Shown: in pieces, positions 33,947-44,792 of the stretch | Numbering within the stretch: the first letter of the stretch is position 1 | Layout: the number at the start of each line of letters is the position of its first letter | DNA from: Isoetes taiwanensis | Taxonomy: Eukaryota; Streptophyta; Lycopodiopsida; Isoetales; Isoetaceae | DNA length: 64,000 bases | Reading direction: 5' to 3' | Assembly (NCBI GenBank): GCA_021234155.1 | Contig: JAJEKV010000078.1 | Location: 1,612,001 to 1,676,000 of the forward strand | Notes under the pieces: model-generated | Told to the model about the DNA's origin: nothing | Seen by the model: only the letters and a program-made list of their open reading frames with translations | The model's database searches: none | Program-made: the position numbers and the translations under genes

Positions 33947-34161
33947 TCAAGAGAATAATAACCAAGATCCTTCACCAAACCAAGACACTTTCTCCTTTAT
34001 TCACATCCAATATATATACAAAGAATAAATCTCAATGCATATGCATACTATACAAGTGTTGTGCATGCAATCACATGCGTGCACGCGCATGTGCATGTAC
34101 ATGCATGCAATCTAATGCATGTTGATAACATTGTACAAGTCCAATACTCAATATTCTAACA
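33947..34161 (-). repeat. Copia 3' LTR
   Basis: It starts (minus strand) TGTTAGAATATTGAG at 34161 and ends ...TTCTCTTGA at 33947. The terminal CA present in the other LTR is replaced by 'tt' before the flank. It matches the 5' LTR except at two seen positions. Confidence 0.93.
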
Positions 34162-34168
34162 TTCCCCC

Positions 34169-35054
34169 TCATGCCAATACTTGAACTCCCAAAATATGGC
34201 GTAATTCTTCAAAACGAGCACGCCGCAATGGTTTGGTAAATATATCTGCAACCTGTGTTTCAGTATGTACATACTCCAACTTAATCTTCCGCTTCTTTAC
34301 TACTTGACGTATAAAATGATGTCGAATAGCAATATGCTTTGTTCTATAATGGTACACAGGATTCTTCGCAATAGCAATACAACTTTGATTGTCGCACAAT
34401 ATTTTTGTTGGTTCTATTTGTTTCATAAAAATACTTTTCATAAGTCTTCGCATCCATACCACTTCTCTTGCAGCATCTGAGACCGCTATATACTCTACTT
34501 CAGCTGATGATAATGCCACTGATTCTTGACGTTTACATCTCCATGAAATCAAACTTCCACCATCAAGAAAAACGCCCATACCACTAGTGGATCTTCTAGT
34601 ATCAATGTCACCAGCCCAATCTGCATCTGAATATACTAACAACTTTTGTCCACCGTGAAGTACTAAACCATAATCAATAGTACCTTTCAAATACCGAAGA
34701 ACGCGCTTAGCAGCTTGCCAGTGTTGAGAACCTGGTTCAAACATAAACCTGCTAAGATATCCTGTTATAAAAGCAATATCTGGTCTCGTATTCAATGCAA
34801 GGTACATCAATGCTCCAATCAAGCTTTGGTATGGTGTCTTCAACATTGCTTCATGCTCCCCCTGCGTTTTAGGTCTCATCTGCATAGATAAGATAGTACC
34901 TGGTACAATTGGACACAAGTTTGCAAGTCTGCATTCTAAATTTCTCCAACATCTTTTCAACATATCCACGTTGGCTCAATTTGACTTTACCTTGATCTCG
35001 ATCAATCTCCACCTTCATGCCAAGGTAATGATGTATATAACCTTGATCTGTCAT
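34169..35054 (-). pseudogene. Copia RT thumb and RNase H
   Basis: Two overlapping frames. 35054-34869 carries GYIHHYLGMKVE and KVKLSQRGYVEKML. 34969-34169 carries TRPDIAFITGYLSRFM, YSDADWAGDIDTRRSTSG (RNase H), ESVALSSAEVEYIAVSDAAR, LCDNQSCIAIAKNPVYHYRT and TQVADIFTKPL. One frameshift separates them. RNase H would remove the RNA strand during cDNA synthesis. Confidence 0.9.
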
Positions 35055-35791
35055 TTGAAATCGCTTAACATATTTTTCACAAAATCCACATATTGTCGTG
35101 AATTTCCAACAATGAGACTGTCATCAACATGAATCCCAATAAAACATACTCCATCATCATACCTTCCAATATAAAGACAATCATCTGCTGGAGAAGTCAC
35201 AAAACCTTTTGATTTGAGAAATTGATCTAGGCATGCATACCATTGTCTCGCAGCTTGTCTCAACCCATACAATGATTTCTTCAATAAACAAACCTTGTTT
35301 TCTCGTCCTGGAACATTGTATCCTTCGGGTTGCCTCATGTAACTCACTTCTTCAAGATCTCCATTGAGAAATGCTGCCTTTACATCCATTGTCTCTGCAA
35401 TCAAGTTAAATTCTGCTGTCATAGCAAGAAGAAGTTTTACCGTGGGTGATTTCACGACTGGAGCAAATCTTTCATTGTACTCAATCCCTTCAATCTGTGA
35501 GAAACCTTGAGCAACAAGTCTTGCTTTGTACTTCTCCACCTTGCCATCAGGATCAAGCTTCTGCACCATAACCCACTTACAACCAATCACACAAGTCTTA
35601 TTCTCCATCAAACTTGTATATTCTGCATCAGTTCCTTCTCGCCATTTAGCAGCATCCTTCGATTTTATTGCCTCCTTGTATGATATTGGCTCAGTTACTA
35701 GAAAACATGCACTACTGACTTCTTCTTGGGGTTCACCAGGTTTCCAAAGCATCTTTGATGCTTGCTTTGTCCGCTTACCACGACCATACAA
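35051..35791 (-). pseudogene. Copia reverse transcriptase
   Basis: The 246-codon frame holds the RT block: CKWVMVQKLDPDGKVEKYKA, RLVAQGFSQIEGIEYNERFA, MDVKAAFLNGDLEEVSYMRQ, KSLYGLRQAARQWY, and the catalytic FIGIHVDDSLIVG (copia proteins usually have YVDD; here HVDD). It ends at TGA after MLSDFK with a frameshift to the following MTDQGYIHHYLGMKVE. Confidence 0.9.
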
Positions 35792-35841
35792 TTCAGGATC
35801 ATATAATTGTTCAGGAACATCACGCCGTTTCCTCTGAGCAT

Positions 35842-36427
35842 CTACAGCAGGTGCATCACCATCAACATCTTCGATACACCATCATGCTCCTCATCTCCAT
35901 CTTGAATCTCCAATGGCTTGGTATTAGATTGCACATCCAACCAATCCACAGGAATCCATTCTTCATCAACTTTACTTATTGAAGTTGGATCGCTCCTATA
36001 CAATCGTGTCTCGTCAAAGACTACATTGCGTGATATGTGAATATTCCTCTTCCTTGGATTATACAAACGATAACCTTTGGATTCTTCTGAATATCCAACT
36101 AAATAGTACTCCTCACTTTTGGCATCCAACTTTCTTCGATCATCATATGGAACAAAACTATAAGATAAACACCCAAAAGAACGTAAGTGTTTTACACTCT
36201 GCTTTTTACCACTCCAAACTTCTTCTGGAATTTTATCATCGATTTTGCACATAACAAGCTGTGTTCACTGCTTCAGCCCAAAGAGAGAGAGGTAAACCAG
36301 ATAACCACAATATACTCCGTGCTGCTTCAACCAATGTTCTATTCTTACGTTCTACAACTCCATTTTGTTGAGGTGTACCTGGGCACGTGTATTCACGTTT
36401 GATTCCATGAGAAACACAACCAATCAA
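35842..36427 (-). pseudogene. Copia integrase C-terminal part, catalytic segment deleted
   Basis: It reads CVSHGIKREYTCPGTPQQNG and VVERKNRTLVEAARSIL (the Glu region), then, after a frame break, HLRSFGCLSYSFVPYDDRRK and GYRLYNPRKRNIHISRNVVF. Comparing the join at about 36430 with the family, roughly 25-40 residues carrying the second catalytic Asp are missing. The integrase is therefore inactive. Confidence 0.82.
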
Positions 36428-37290
36428 GTTCTCTGCCCATGCTTTATATTGCTTGAAGACTCCAAAACTTCATCCTTTGTGCTCAGGAAATAACATTTGC
36501 ATTTCCTGCTAAAATCATCAATGAAAGTTACAAAATATAACTTTCTATTCAAAGAAGAAACCTGCATGGGTCCAACAACATCAGAATGAACAAGCTCCAA
36601 TACTTCACTAGTTTTCCTTTCAGAGTCTTTGAAAGGCAAAACATGCATCTTTCCAAGCATGCATCCTGAACAAACACCCATCTTAGTTTCATGCCCACAA
36701 CTAAGATCTGCTACCAATTTATTCTTCACCATATGTTGGATCATGGCCACATTCAAATGTGCCAACCTACGATGCCAAAGTTCAAGTTGAGAAGCAGGAG
36801 GTTTTGCTACAAGATTCAACAACTTCTCTTGGTCAGAATCAACCAAGATTTCATACAAGTTACCTCGACGTTCGACTTGAAGAACCACCTTCCAATCTAG
36901 ATTGAAGATTCTACAGCATTCACTATCAAACAACACTCGATGTCCCGTGTCGCAAATCTTTGCCACTGATACAAGATTAGTTATCAAATCAGGTACCAAC
37001 AAAGCATCATAAAAATGCAAAACTTTTCCATTTGACAAAGGGATTCGTGCATCTCCTACTCCACCTACAATCTTCTCATCACCACCTCCAACTCTCACCG
37101 TAGTTGAAGTGTTCTGCAACTTATCAAACCAAGCACGGGATGAAAACATATTGTTTGTTGCACCAGAATCAATGCACAAACGACTCCTACTATATCTATC
37201 AACAACCTCCATAACTTTCAAACCAATCTCTTCTTTATTTTCATTTTTTATATCACCTGAGAATGCAACATCTTGCTGGAGCAATATCAT
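36424..37290 (-). pseudogene. Copia protease and integrase N-terminal part
   Basis: LCIDSGATNNMF (about residue 38) is the aspartic protease active site DSGA. ELWHRRLAHLNVAMIQHM followed by CSGCMLGKM is the gag-pre-integrase HHCC zinc finger. LVHSDVVGPM and FVTFIDDFSRK give the first catalytic Asp region. The frame ends just where the second catalytic Asp block (normally '..TDNG.E') should be. Confidence 0.88.
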
Positions 37291-37344
37291 TCACATTTTG
37301 GCTCTTTTACTCAGCTGACAATCTCATCAAATCAGCTTTTCTTT

Positions 37345-38182
37345 GTCTACAAAATCTTTATATGTGACCCAACTTATGGCAATAGTTACACTCGACATTG
37401 ACAAATCTCCCATCATCACGCCAACGTCCTCCACGACCATTACCATCTTCTTATGTGGTACCTCTACTTGTACCTACACCTCCTCGGCCACCACGACCAT
37501 GTCCACGATAAACATAACTGCGACCTCTTCCACGTCCACGGCCACGTATTGCAAGAGCCACTTCATTAGAATTACTCCTATACCCTGCAGCTTGTTGTGT
37601 CTCAAGCTCAGCCTTAATGGAACTACATGCTTCTACAAAATTACCTTTATAAAGTGTCCTTACAGACATCTTTAAAGGATCAAGTCTTTGAGGAAAAGCT
37701 TTTGTGAAAGCTATTACTTAAGCCTCCTGTGTCTTAGCTTGGCCTGCAGCAGCAAACTTTGCAAATATCTCATTGAAAGCTACAATGAGTTTTTCCACGT
37801 CTTCTCCTTCCTTATACTTCAAAGTATCTAACTTTGCCTCTAAAGCAGCAAGCTCTGCAGAGGTTAATTGGCCATACTTTGTTTCTAATGCCTCCCAAAG
37901 ATCATGCGCAGATGTGAAAGAAGTTGGTGAAGATGATGAAGATATAGAACTACTTCCCGGTAACTGCATTAATACACTATTAGTGATAACATTTAGAAGA
38001 AATGCTATCGCCCTTTGATCTTTCTCCTTCTAATCATCTGCCAGAGTTTGTGGTTTGGACTCTCCTATCACAGACCAACAATCATCGGCTTCCAACAAAC
38101 CCTTCACTCGAAACTTCCAAGAATGCTAATGCGTTCCATCAAAAGGCTTTAGAGTGGACTCAATCTTCGTAAACTTAGACAT
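37345..38182 (-). pseudogene. Copia gag with zinc knuckle, stops present
   Basis: The start at 38182 gives MSKFTKIESTLKPFDGTH, then a stop. Then come HDLWEALETKYGQLTSAELA (a UBN2-type gag segment), a stop after KTQEA, and MSVRTLYKGNFVEACSSIKA with a Gly/Arg-rich stretch RGRGRGRGRSYVYRGHGRGG. The CCHC knuckle CNYCHKLGHI-x-RFC near 37395-37350 is interrupted by TAA. Gag forms the virus-like particle and binds RNA. At least four stops mean this copy cannot make full-length Gag. Confidence 0.85.
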
Positions 38183-38211
38183 CTCGAACAACGAGACAAG
38201 ATCAACCTACA

Positions 38212-38223
38212 GCTCTGATACCA
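38212..38223 (-). other. Primer binding site (initiator tRNA-Met)
   Basis: TGGTATCAGAGC directly abuts the 5' LTR on the minus strand. This is the standard plant copia site complementary to the 3' end of initiator tRNA-Met. Confidence 0.93.
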
Positions 38224-38440
38224 TGTCAAGAGAACAATAACCAAGATCCTTCACCAAACCAAGACACTTTCTCCTTTATTCACATCCAATATATATACAA
38301 AGAATAAATCTCAATGCATATGCATACTATACAAGTGTTGTGCATGCAATCACATGCGTGCATGCGCATGTGCATGTACATGCATGCAATCTAATGCATG
38401 TTGATAACATTGTACAAGTCCAATACTCAATATTCTAACA
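38224..38440 (-). repeat. Copia 5' LTR
   Basis: It is bounded by TG (38440-38439) and CA (38225-38224) on the minus strand and immediately followed by the primer binding site. Confidence 0.93.
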
Positions 38441-38577
38441 GTATTGTGAAGAATGCGGACATTGTTATAGCTCCTCAAGCAGAAATGGTAGTAATTGTCT
38501 TCTTGGATTGTAATATCTATTATTTTGGCTTTCAGATAAAACAAGACTGCATTAAGCCAGCTGCAGCTGTAGTTGGC

Positions 38578-39329
38578 AAAGCTACAGTTCTCGGAAGCAA
38601 GTGCCTAGATTCAACAAAATTCCAACATTGACAGCACCCTCTGAGCTTACTGCAAATGTTCTTCTACATAGCATGTCAAGAATTACGCCCCAAAATATTT
38701 ACGTCATGATATATTTTTGTCTGGAAAACAAAATGAAATAAACGCCACAACATTATTATGAATTCTGATTTAAAAAATACAAGGATAATTAGACCATAAT
38801 AACAAAATCACAATAAAATACAAGAAGCAGAACTATGCACATGACTGAAGAGCAACAAAATCACAATGAACTCAGTAATCAGCAACAAATATAGCTGTGA
38901 CAAAAAGATTGGACCTCCCAGACATCTTGACAAGCAGCATTATCAGTTCGTGATCTTTGTATGCACATTGTCCATTGCAAGCATTATGTGATCACCCAAA
39001 TAAAGAAGAGTTAAAATGGTTGTGAGAAGACATAACAACCAAAAATGTTATTAATATGATTTTGCTTATGCATCTGCCTATTTTAAATGTGCGCAGAGCT
39101 TTCCTTTTGTAGTTTACGGTACAGAACTGTTGGCCATCTACTACAGGTGCATCAAATGTTGCTATGCATGGAATCTACTCCACCAAATGTAAGTACTCAT
39201 TTTCTTCTTAAACACATGTGTAACATACTCTTTTCCTTCTAAAACGCGCGGGCAAGCATCAAACAGAGACTGAACAAAAGAATTACACAGTTGGACTGTA
39301 AGAGATTATTTTGATTTGATTTGGGCTAA
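38578..39329. other. No gene supported
   Basis: AT-rich flank of the FolD pseudogene. No further FolD exons were recognised and there are no ORFs with motifs. Confidence 0.4.
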
Positions 39330-39589
39330 GGGTGCTTTCCCATGGGCCCAGAATCTTGAGGTTTTTTTTTTTGGCCAGGCTTCTGTATGCTATGATTCCA
39401 TGAAAATATGACATTGAGTTTTTTTCTGGCCAAGCGTCCAGATGCAATGTTCCTATGAAGATCTGACCTTCATCGGTTCAGGTTTTCGACCGTAACAAAA
39501 AGTAATCCATCCACAATTCTTTTTGGCCAAGGTCGAAGACCTACGGCAATCCAGGTCTGGCAATGCAGGTTGACTATGGGAAAGCACCC
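39330..39589. mobile_element. Tourist-like MITE (PIF/Harbinger type), TSD TAA
   Basis: The terminal inverted repeats are 'gggtgctttcccat' (39330-39343) and 'atgggaaagcaccc' (39576-39589), 14 bp and perfect. They are flanked by 'taa' on both sides (39327-39329, 39590-39592). The 260-bp length, TIRs beginning GGG and a 3-bp TWA target duplication fit PIF/Harbinger-derived MITEs. There is no coding capacity. Confidence 0.88.
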
Positions 39590-39592
39590 TAA

Positions 39593-41081
39593 AACCTCTC
39601 TACATTACTAGAAAATTTTGCCATTTTCCACTCCCTTTGCAAACGTAGCAATACCTAGTCTAACGGCCATTGTGAAGCTAAGCTTATGCTAAATGGCGTT
39701 GAACTCATGTGTCTTCGTCATGGCAGACGTCGGGCTCAATGATGTCATAGTGCCCACATTTACACTACATCTTGCATTTGTTTTTTATGCCTGACTTATG
39801 TGGCAAGACATATCTTGATGTACGTTTGTTGTTATAAATATTATTATCATTATATTCTGTTGACAAAAGAAGTAGTATACCATCATTAATACTTGTCATC
39901 GTACATAGGGTGTCATCGCACATGGGGTGCCACTTAGGTAAAAGATAAATAGCACTACCATAAGCGATCATAACTTTTCATGGTTTGGAAATTGGACGCG
40001 CGCAATAGATCCACCATGTCACGAAGCGTCCTTGTTGAACCTACTGGGGTTTCGACCATAAGAAAATGGGAGGTACCTTGTTGACCTATGGGGCTTCATT
40101 CAACCATAGGAAAATCAAGGTTACTATAAACATTCTATGGAAACCTCCCCTAGTTTCCTCGAAAAATTGGGGAGGTTTCTATTAAAATATTTAAAAAAAA
40201 ATAAAGGGTCGTAATTAATAAAGGCGGGTGTAATTAATAAGGGCATGTTTACACAACCACCGAGGTGGCTATTAAAGAAGCACGTGGATCAAGGCACATC
40301 GTGGAGGTTTTTTTTACTAATTTTTATGGAAATCTCCCCTATTTTCCAAAATAGAAATCTCCCCAGGTTTGCCTTGAAAGTTGGAGAGGTTTCCAGGGAA
40401 AGGTGGGGAGGTTTCCGGGAAAATGAGGGAGGTTTCCAGAGAAAGTTAGGGAGGTTTCCACTGAAAGAAAGGGAGGTTTCCACGAAAAATTGGGGAGGTT
40501 TCTATTGAACTCCAACCCAAATCGGGCGTAGAAAAAACCATCGATTTTTACTGGTTAGACACATTGCTTTTCGCGCCCTGATCCTCATCTATCATTTTAC
40601 CCTTGCCTTATCCTTTTTCCTCTCTTTTTTTTTTTTTCAATGTAAAGTATGAAAAACACTGTCCAGTCTGCTATTCCTTGGGAACCACCCCAACTTGCCC
40701 CAATCCTGCCCTGCTATTTTCTTATAGAAAGTATGCATTTTTGGTGGACCTCCTCGGAAAGGCCAAATTTCACAATTTCGTTCCTTCTCCAATGTCTAGC
40801 ATTTCTATTTTGCAAACACTAGACTGGAAACTGATTTGATATTAGCAAACAAATTTTAGGTTGTCATGCTTTCACATATTCAGCATACATTCTGCTTGAT
40901 GTCCTCACAATCATATCCACAAGAATCTGACTTTCCAGTTTTGGTTCCAGCTGTGAGCTAATTGTAGATGTGTAAAGGAGTTGTATTTTAATAGCACAGG
41001 ACTCAAGTGCATATGGATAGAGGAATGGGATATGGATAACTCATAATATGATATGCACCATGTTAGTTGCATGTTAGAACC
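39593..41081. other. Intergenic, downstream of the RING-WD40 gene
   Basis: It contains the 22-bp minisatellite described separately and short ORFs only. The part next to 41082 presumably includes the 3' UTR of the RING-WD40 gene; no defined polyadenylation signal was assigned. Confidence 0.4.
40134..40508. repeat. 'gggaggtttcc' repeats: inverted pairs and a 22-bp minisatellite
   Basis: An inverted pair near 40138-40181 ('ggaaacctcccc...ggggaggtttct') and 'ggaaatctcccc' copies near 40328-40366 precede six direct units. The 'aggttt' core of these units starts at 40387, 40409, 40430, 40452, 40474 and 40496, a period of 22 (once 21) bp. The motif is the same as in the palindrome at 31.98-32.07 kb. 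ORFs read through it on both strands are a by-product. Confidence 0.88.
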
Positions 41082-43115
41082 TCATAGCATAAAATCCTTC
41101 GCCACAGACCTACGGACAGGCAAAACTTTGGGTTGCCATAGCTTCCACATTCTGTCGTGACTTGCTGTAACGAGAAACTCAGCTGTTGGTGACCATGCTA
41201 CATCAAATACGTGATCTGTATGAGAGCTGCATCAAAAAATAGATAAAACATTACAACCAGTTAGCAGAAATTTTTTAGACATACAATAAGTTATTTGGAT
41301 TATTCCAATATGAACATAGTTGTCTGGTATTTTATTAAATTCTATGTGTATGTTAATCAATCTTACCTCAAAACATGGACGCATTGAAAGGATGAGGTAT
41401 CAAAAAGCCTGATTGTTGTATCCCCAGATGTTGTAGCTAATAACTTGCCATGAGGAGAGAAAACAACCCGTTTTACTTCCCCACAGTGTTCTTGCAGGAC
41501 TGCCAAAGGTGAACCCATACGAAGATCCCAAATTCTACAGCTCTTGTCATCACTCCCAGTTGCAACAAATAATCCTGAATCATCTATATCTACACCTATG
41601 ACATCCTCAAGATGTCCATGCAAAGTCTGAACATCCTTCTCTGATCGAGGATCCCAAAGCTTTGCTGTATAGTCGAATGATGCAGTTGCAAGCAGATGCC
41701 CATGAGGTTGGAAACAGACTCCATAAACCACATGCCGGTGACCCTGCAATTACAAGTACTACTAAGAGTTATTTTCTAAGTACTTCCAGCCATCCCTTGT
41801 TTGTATATCATAGATCTTCCTTTGCATTTACCTTCAAGGTTGCAACTGATATTCCCCTTTCAGCATCCCATATCATGCAGGTGTTATCATCAGATGCTGT
41901 TGCAAGAAGATGGGTGCCAGGTTTAAATGACAATCCATTTACCTGAGGACCAAACAGGAAGGTAAGAGTCATAAACATGCCATATCATGCAATGCTAAGA
42001 ACTGTCGACAAAAGTATTTAAATCAAATGACTATGCAGCATTTTGGTTCCCTACATGTAATTTCTCCATTAAAACTTTATCCATAGTGAACAATCACCAA
42101 GTCATAGCAAAACAGCGACTTAACTTGCCTCGTCTTTGTGGCCTTCAAGTATTCGAATACAATCTCCAGAATTGGCATTCCAAAGGCGACAAGTGTGATC
42201 AGAACTAACTGTTCCAACAAGATCCCTCTTAGCAGGTGAAAACTTCACAGCATACAATCCAAGCAAATGGCCAGAAAGGACGGCAACTTCCTCTTCTGAG
42301 TAGACATCATATACTCTGCACAGGTGATCCCAAGAAGCAGTTGCTACCAAGTTTCCAGACAAATTGACAGCGATTCCATGCACTGGACCTGAATGCATGG
42401 AAAAGCTTTGCCCAAGTTCCCATTTACTTGCTGTAAGACGTTCCTCCACTTTTAGTTTCCAGCTTGTTGGTTCCAGATAATTTGAAGGAAACTCCTCATA
42501 ACAGCCCTTAGAGATTGGAGAAAGAGAACTTTTATCAACGTCTCCATCAAAAGACACATAACTAGTAGCTTGTTTCAATTTTCTGTTTTCATCTGAAAGT
42601 GATTGAATTTGTGCTTGCATTTCCTGTCTCAACTTCTCAAGCCTAGCCACTTGCACCTTCAGTTTGGCTCTTTCAAACATTACTTGTTGCCACCTACCTG
42701 CTACTTTACCCAGTACGTATTTCACCTGCACCTCCTCATCTTCAGTACTTCCAAAGCTTCTGTCATTTCCTGGTTTTAACTCCTTCAATTTCTCTCCCCT
42801 TTGGGAAACCTTGGAGCTCCCATGATCATTGCTTTGGGAATCTGCCCCATGCCCATCAGGACCACTCTCAGATCCCTCATCACTTATGCTAAGGGATGAA
42901 AGTTGCTGCACCCCAGCATCTTGATCATATAAGGAAATCAGAGAGGAAAGTCCTGAGACCGAAGCACGGCAAACAGGACAAGCTGTATCTTTGTCAAACC
43001 AAATTGCAGCACAAGGCTGGCAAAATACATGCCCACATAATGTAACCCTAGCTTTCGCTCCTTGGGGACCGGGTGATGAGGCACTCTCAAAACAAATCTT
43101 GCAGGTCAGCCCCAT
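41082..43115 (-). CDS. RING / coiled-coil / WD40 protein, candidate E3 ubiquitin ligase
   Basis: Four exons: 43115-42129, 41942-41832, 41743-41367 and 41226-41082, totalling 1620 nt and 539 residues, with consistent phases (0, 0, 2). Residues 5-49 form a C3HC4 RING (C5-x2-C8, C27-x-H29-x2-C32-x2-C35, C46-x2-C49). About 130-185 is a coiled coil (ERAKLKVQVARLEKLRQEMQ). From about 235 there are seven WD repeats, for example LVATASWDHLCRVYD, LLATASDDNTCMIWD, LLATASFDYTAKLWD, FVATGSDDKSCRIWD and LVTASHDRMWKLW, enough for one propeller. RING proteins recruit E2 enzymes and the propeller would bind substrate. COP1 and RFWD3 share this domain order, but this sequence is shorter than COP1 and I do not recognise it as either. 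Intron 1 has a GC donor (GAG|GCAAGT). The frame is intact. Confidence 0.9.
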
Positions 43116-44236
43116 ACTTCGATGATTGCTGATCTACATTCTACCTTAAATACATCAACGGGCTTCCAATGGAATTTAATCCAATATTTAACATTCAGGA
43201 GTCAGACAATGGCGAAAAGCTACAGTTTTTAAGGCATCGATTCCCTACCTTGTTGCCAGGAGATATAGGACTCGCGAATATAGACCTGTTCCAAGCGCAT
43301 TCTTCCATTGAAATTGAAATCTGAAAACTGTAGCCCCAAATTGATATACGATATGGATTCGCCACTCCGTTTTTGGAAGGGACAAAGATACAATGCATAG
43401 AAGCTGAGGAATGGCACTAGGCCTAAGAATTTACAATCCAAAAAAACCACAGGGGCTTCAGATGAGATTAAGGACTGGAGAGGCTATCATGGGCGCAATT
43501 TGCTGCCGGAATAAGAATGGAGCCGCCCTCCATTTTGGGGCGATAAATGCTCTACAACTATCAGCCAATAAATCGGGGTCCAACGTGGCAAATCTTGTTC
43601 GCCAGTTTCCTTTAATGTCTAAATGGCTCAGATCTAGCTTCAGAATACGGCCGAAGCATCGGAACCGTTGCATTTTTAATGGGTATGTGCAATGGTATAA
43701 TACCATTTTCTTGTTGTTATGTCATTTTTGGCACTCTCGGTGCCATTATGGTGGTTAGAGGAGTGGGTTGCTTGTTGTTATTATGGTATAGGGTTTCGAA
43801 CATACAAGTTGGCACCAACACATGCAAGAAAAAAATATTAAACACATGCAAAAAGGGTTCTTGCAAGGCATGATCTTCTTTACACCTAGTAATGTTGTTT
43901 GTTTTACGTCATGTAGTCAACATAGTCTGAATCGATGATGTATGGCAGCATGGAAAGTGGGAAGCTAATTCCAGGGGCCCCGCAACCGGCGAGAGGCGAG
44001 AGCGGGTCTGGAATCGGCGACCCACTTCCAGGCCGCCAACATGGCAACTGGGAGGATGACCTGATGCCTACTTGCAACTGACCGCTTGAGTAGAATACTT
44101 AAGCCTTTTTCCATTCTGGAGGCGGAAGCAGCAACCTAGTTGCTATGTTGTTTGTTTTATGGGACAACATTTCTAAAATATAAATGCTAGAAAACAAGTG
44201 GTCAGTACTGTCATGTGTGGGCATTTATCCTAGCTC
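43116..44236. other. Upstream region of the RING-WD40 gene
   Basis: 43116-43200 should contain the minus-strand leader. ORFs at 43195-43706 on the minus strand lack motifs. The 43960-44060 stretch is GC-richer and unassigned. No clear TATA box was found. Confidence 0.35.
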
Positions 44237-44520
44237 TCAAACTAAAATCCACCTTAATTTCTTGGAAGATTGGCTGGAAAACATATAATCTTGTTGCTCC
44301 TTGTTGGTGTCTTTATCTTCTGATGAAAGTTCTACTCTATGAGTGACCTCCTCTGCCCTCAGTAGTGTGTTTGTAGAGGAAAAAAGATCATGTGAAGCTG
44401 TTCCCGAGAAAGTCGGAGGCACAGTGTTAAATGTAGGTGATGGAACCATAAGATGTTGTGGCAACAGGGGTTGTGGCAGCATCTTGTTGAGGAGTTCTTG
44501 CAAACATATCTTTAGGGGGT
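44237..44520 (-). pseudogene. Coding-like fragment, unrecognised
   Basis: The frame KIPNPLKICLQELLNKMLPQ, PSPTFNTVPPTFSGTASHDL, VELSSEDKDTNKEQQDYMFS ends at a stop. Pro/Ser-rich then acidic composition resembles the C-terminus of a regulatory protein. No domain or neighbouring exon was identified, and the minus ORF at 44544-44792 is out of frame. Confidence 0.25.
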
Positions 44521-44792
44521 TTGGAATTTTTAAAAGCTGTGTGTCACAACAGTCGTTTGAAGATGAATGGAAGCTGAAACATCATCCCATTTGTAGTAAA
44601 GTTATAGTAAGAGAAGTTGTAGAGAACTTCACACTTCTGAGCGTGCTGCAGACTTTGTAGTTCTATTTGAACCTGTTTCGGATCACCTGTTGAGGTGGAC
44701 CCTGTGTAGTAAGGGTAGTAGAGGGCTTTGTACCATCCATTCAGATGTGGTAGTTTCATTCTTCCCTTCTTCACCCTAGGGACTTGGAGCAC

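Larger units (their letters stand above)
33947..38440 (-). mobile_element. Ty1-copia LTR retrotransposon, near-identical LTRs, defective
   Basis: The element lies on the minus strand: 5' LTR 38224-38440, tRNA-Met primer site 38212-38223, gag, protease, integrase, reverse transcriptase, RNase H, polypurine tract at 34172-34162, 3' LTR 33947-34161. The order PR-IN-RT-RH defines the copia superfamily. The LTRs differ at only two of about 215 compared positions. Coding is nevertheless broken in gag (at least three stops) and pol (frameshifts, integrase deletion). No 5-bp target-site duplication is visible (right flank 'gtatt', left flank 'ttgaa'). The element sits inside a FolD pseudogene. Confidence 0.95.
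33823..38577 (+). pseudogene. FOLD: MTHF dehydrogenase/cyclohydrolase (FolD) pseudogene split by copia element
   Basis: Left of the insertion, 33823-33946 reads SGMKISKEHAVVVEGSNIVY-LP, then with a frame change ATIITVHSRTVE. This corresponds to the FolD NADP-binding region '.SGI.I.GKHAVVVGRSNIVGLP...ATVTVCHSRT..E'. Right of it, 38441-38488 reads SIVKNADIVIAPQAEM, and after an intron-like gap ending 'ggctttcag', IKQDCIKPAAAVV (38536-38575). That is the next FolD segment ('IV+.ADI+I.A.GQ.EM+..+WIKPGAAVIDVG'). FolD catalyses two steps of one-carbon folate metabolism. A deletion of about seven residues plus the frame change before the insertion shows it was already a pseudogene or decayed afterwards. 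Confidence 0.7.

Noticed and set aside
40245-40508. Repeated-peptide ORFs on both strands
   Set aside because: They are translations of the 22-bp minisatellite with no start context or conservation.
43458-43706. 82-codon minus ORF upstream of the RING-WD40 gene as a first exon
   Set aside because: The start at 43115 already gives a complete RING domain right at the N-terminus, and no splice join to the upstream ORF was supported.
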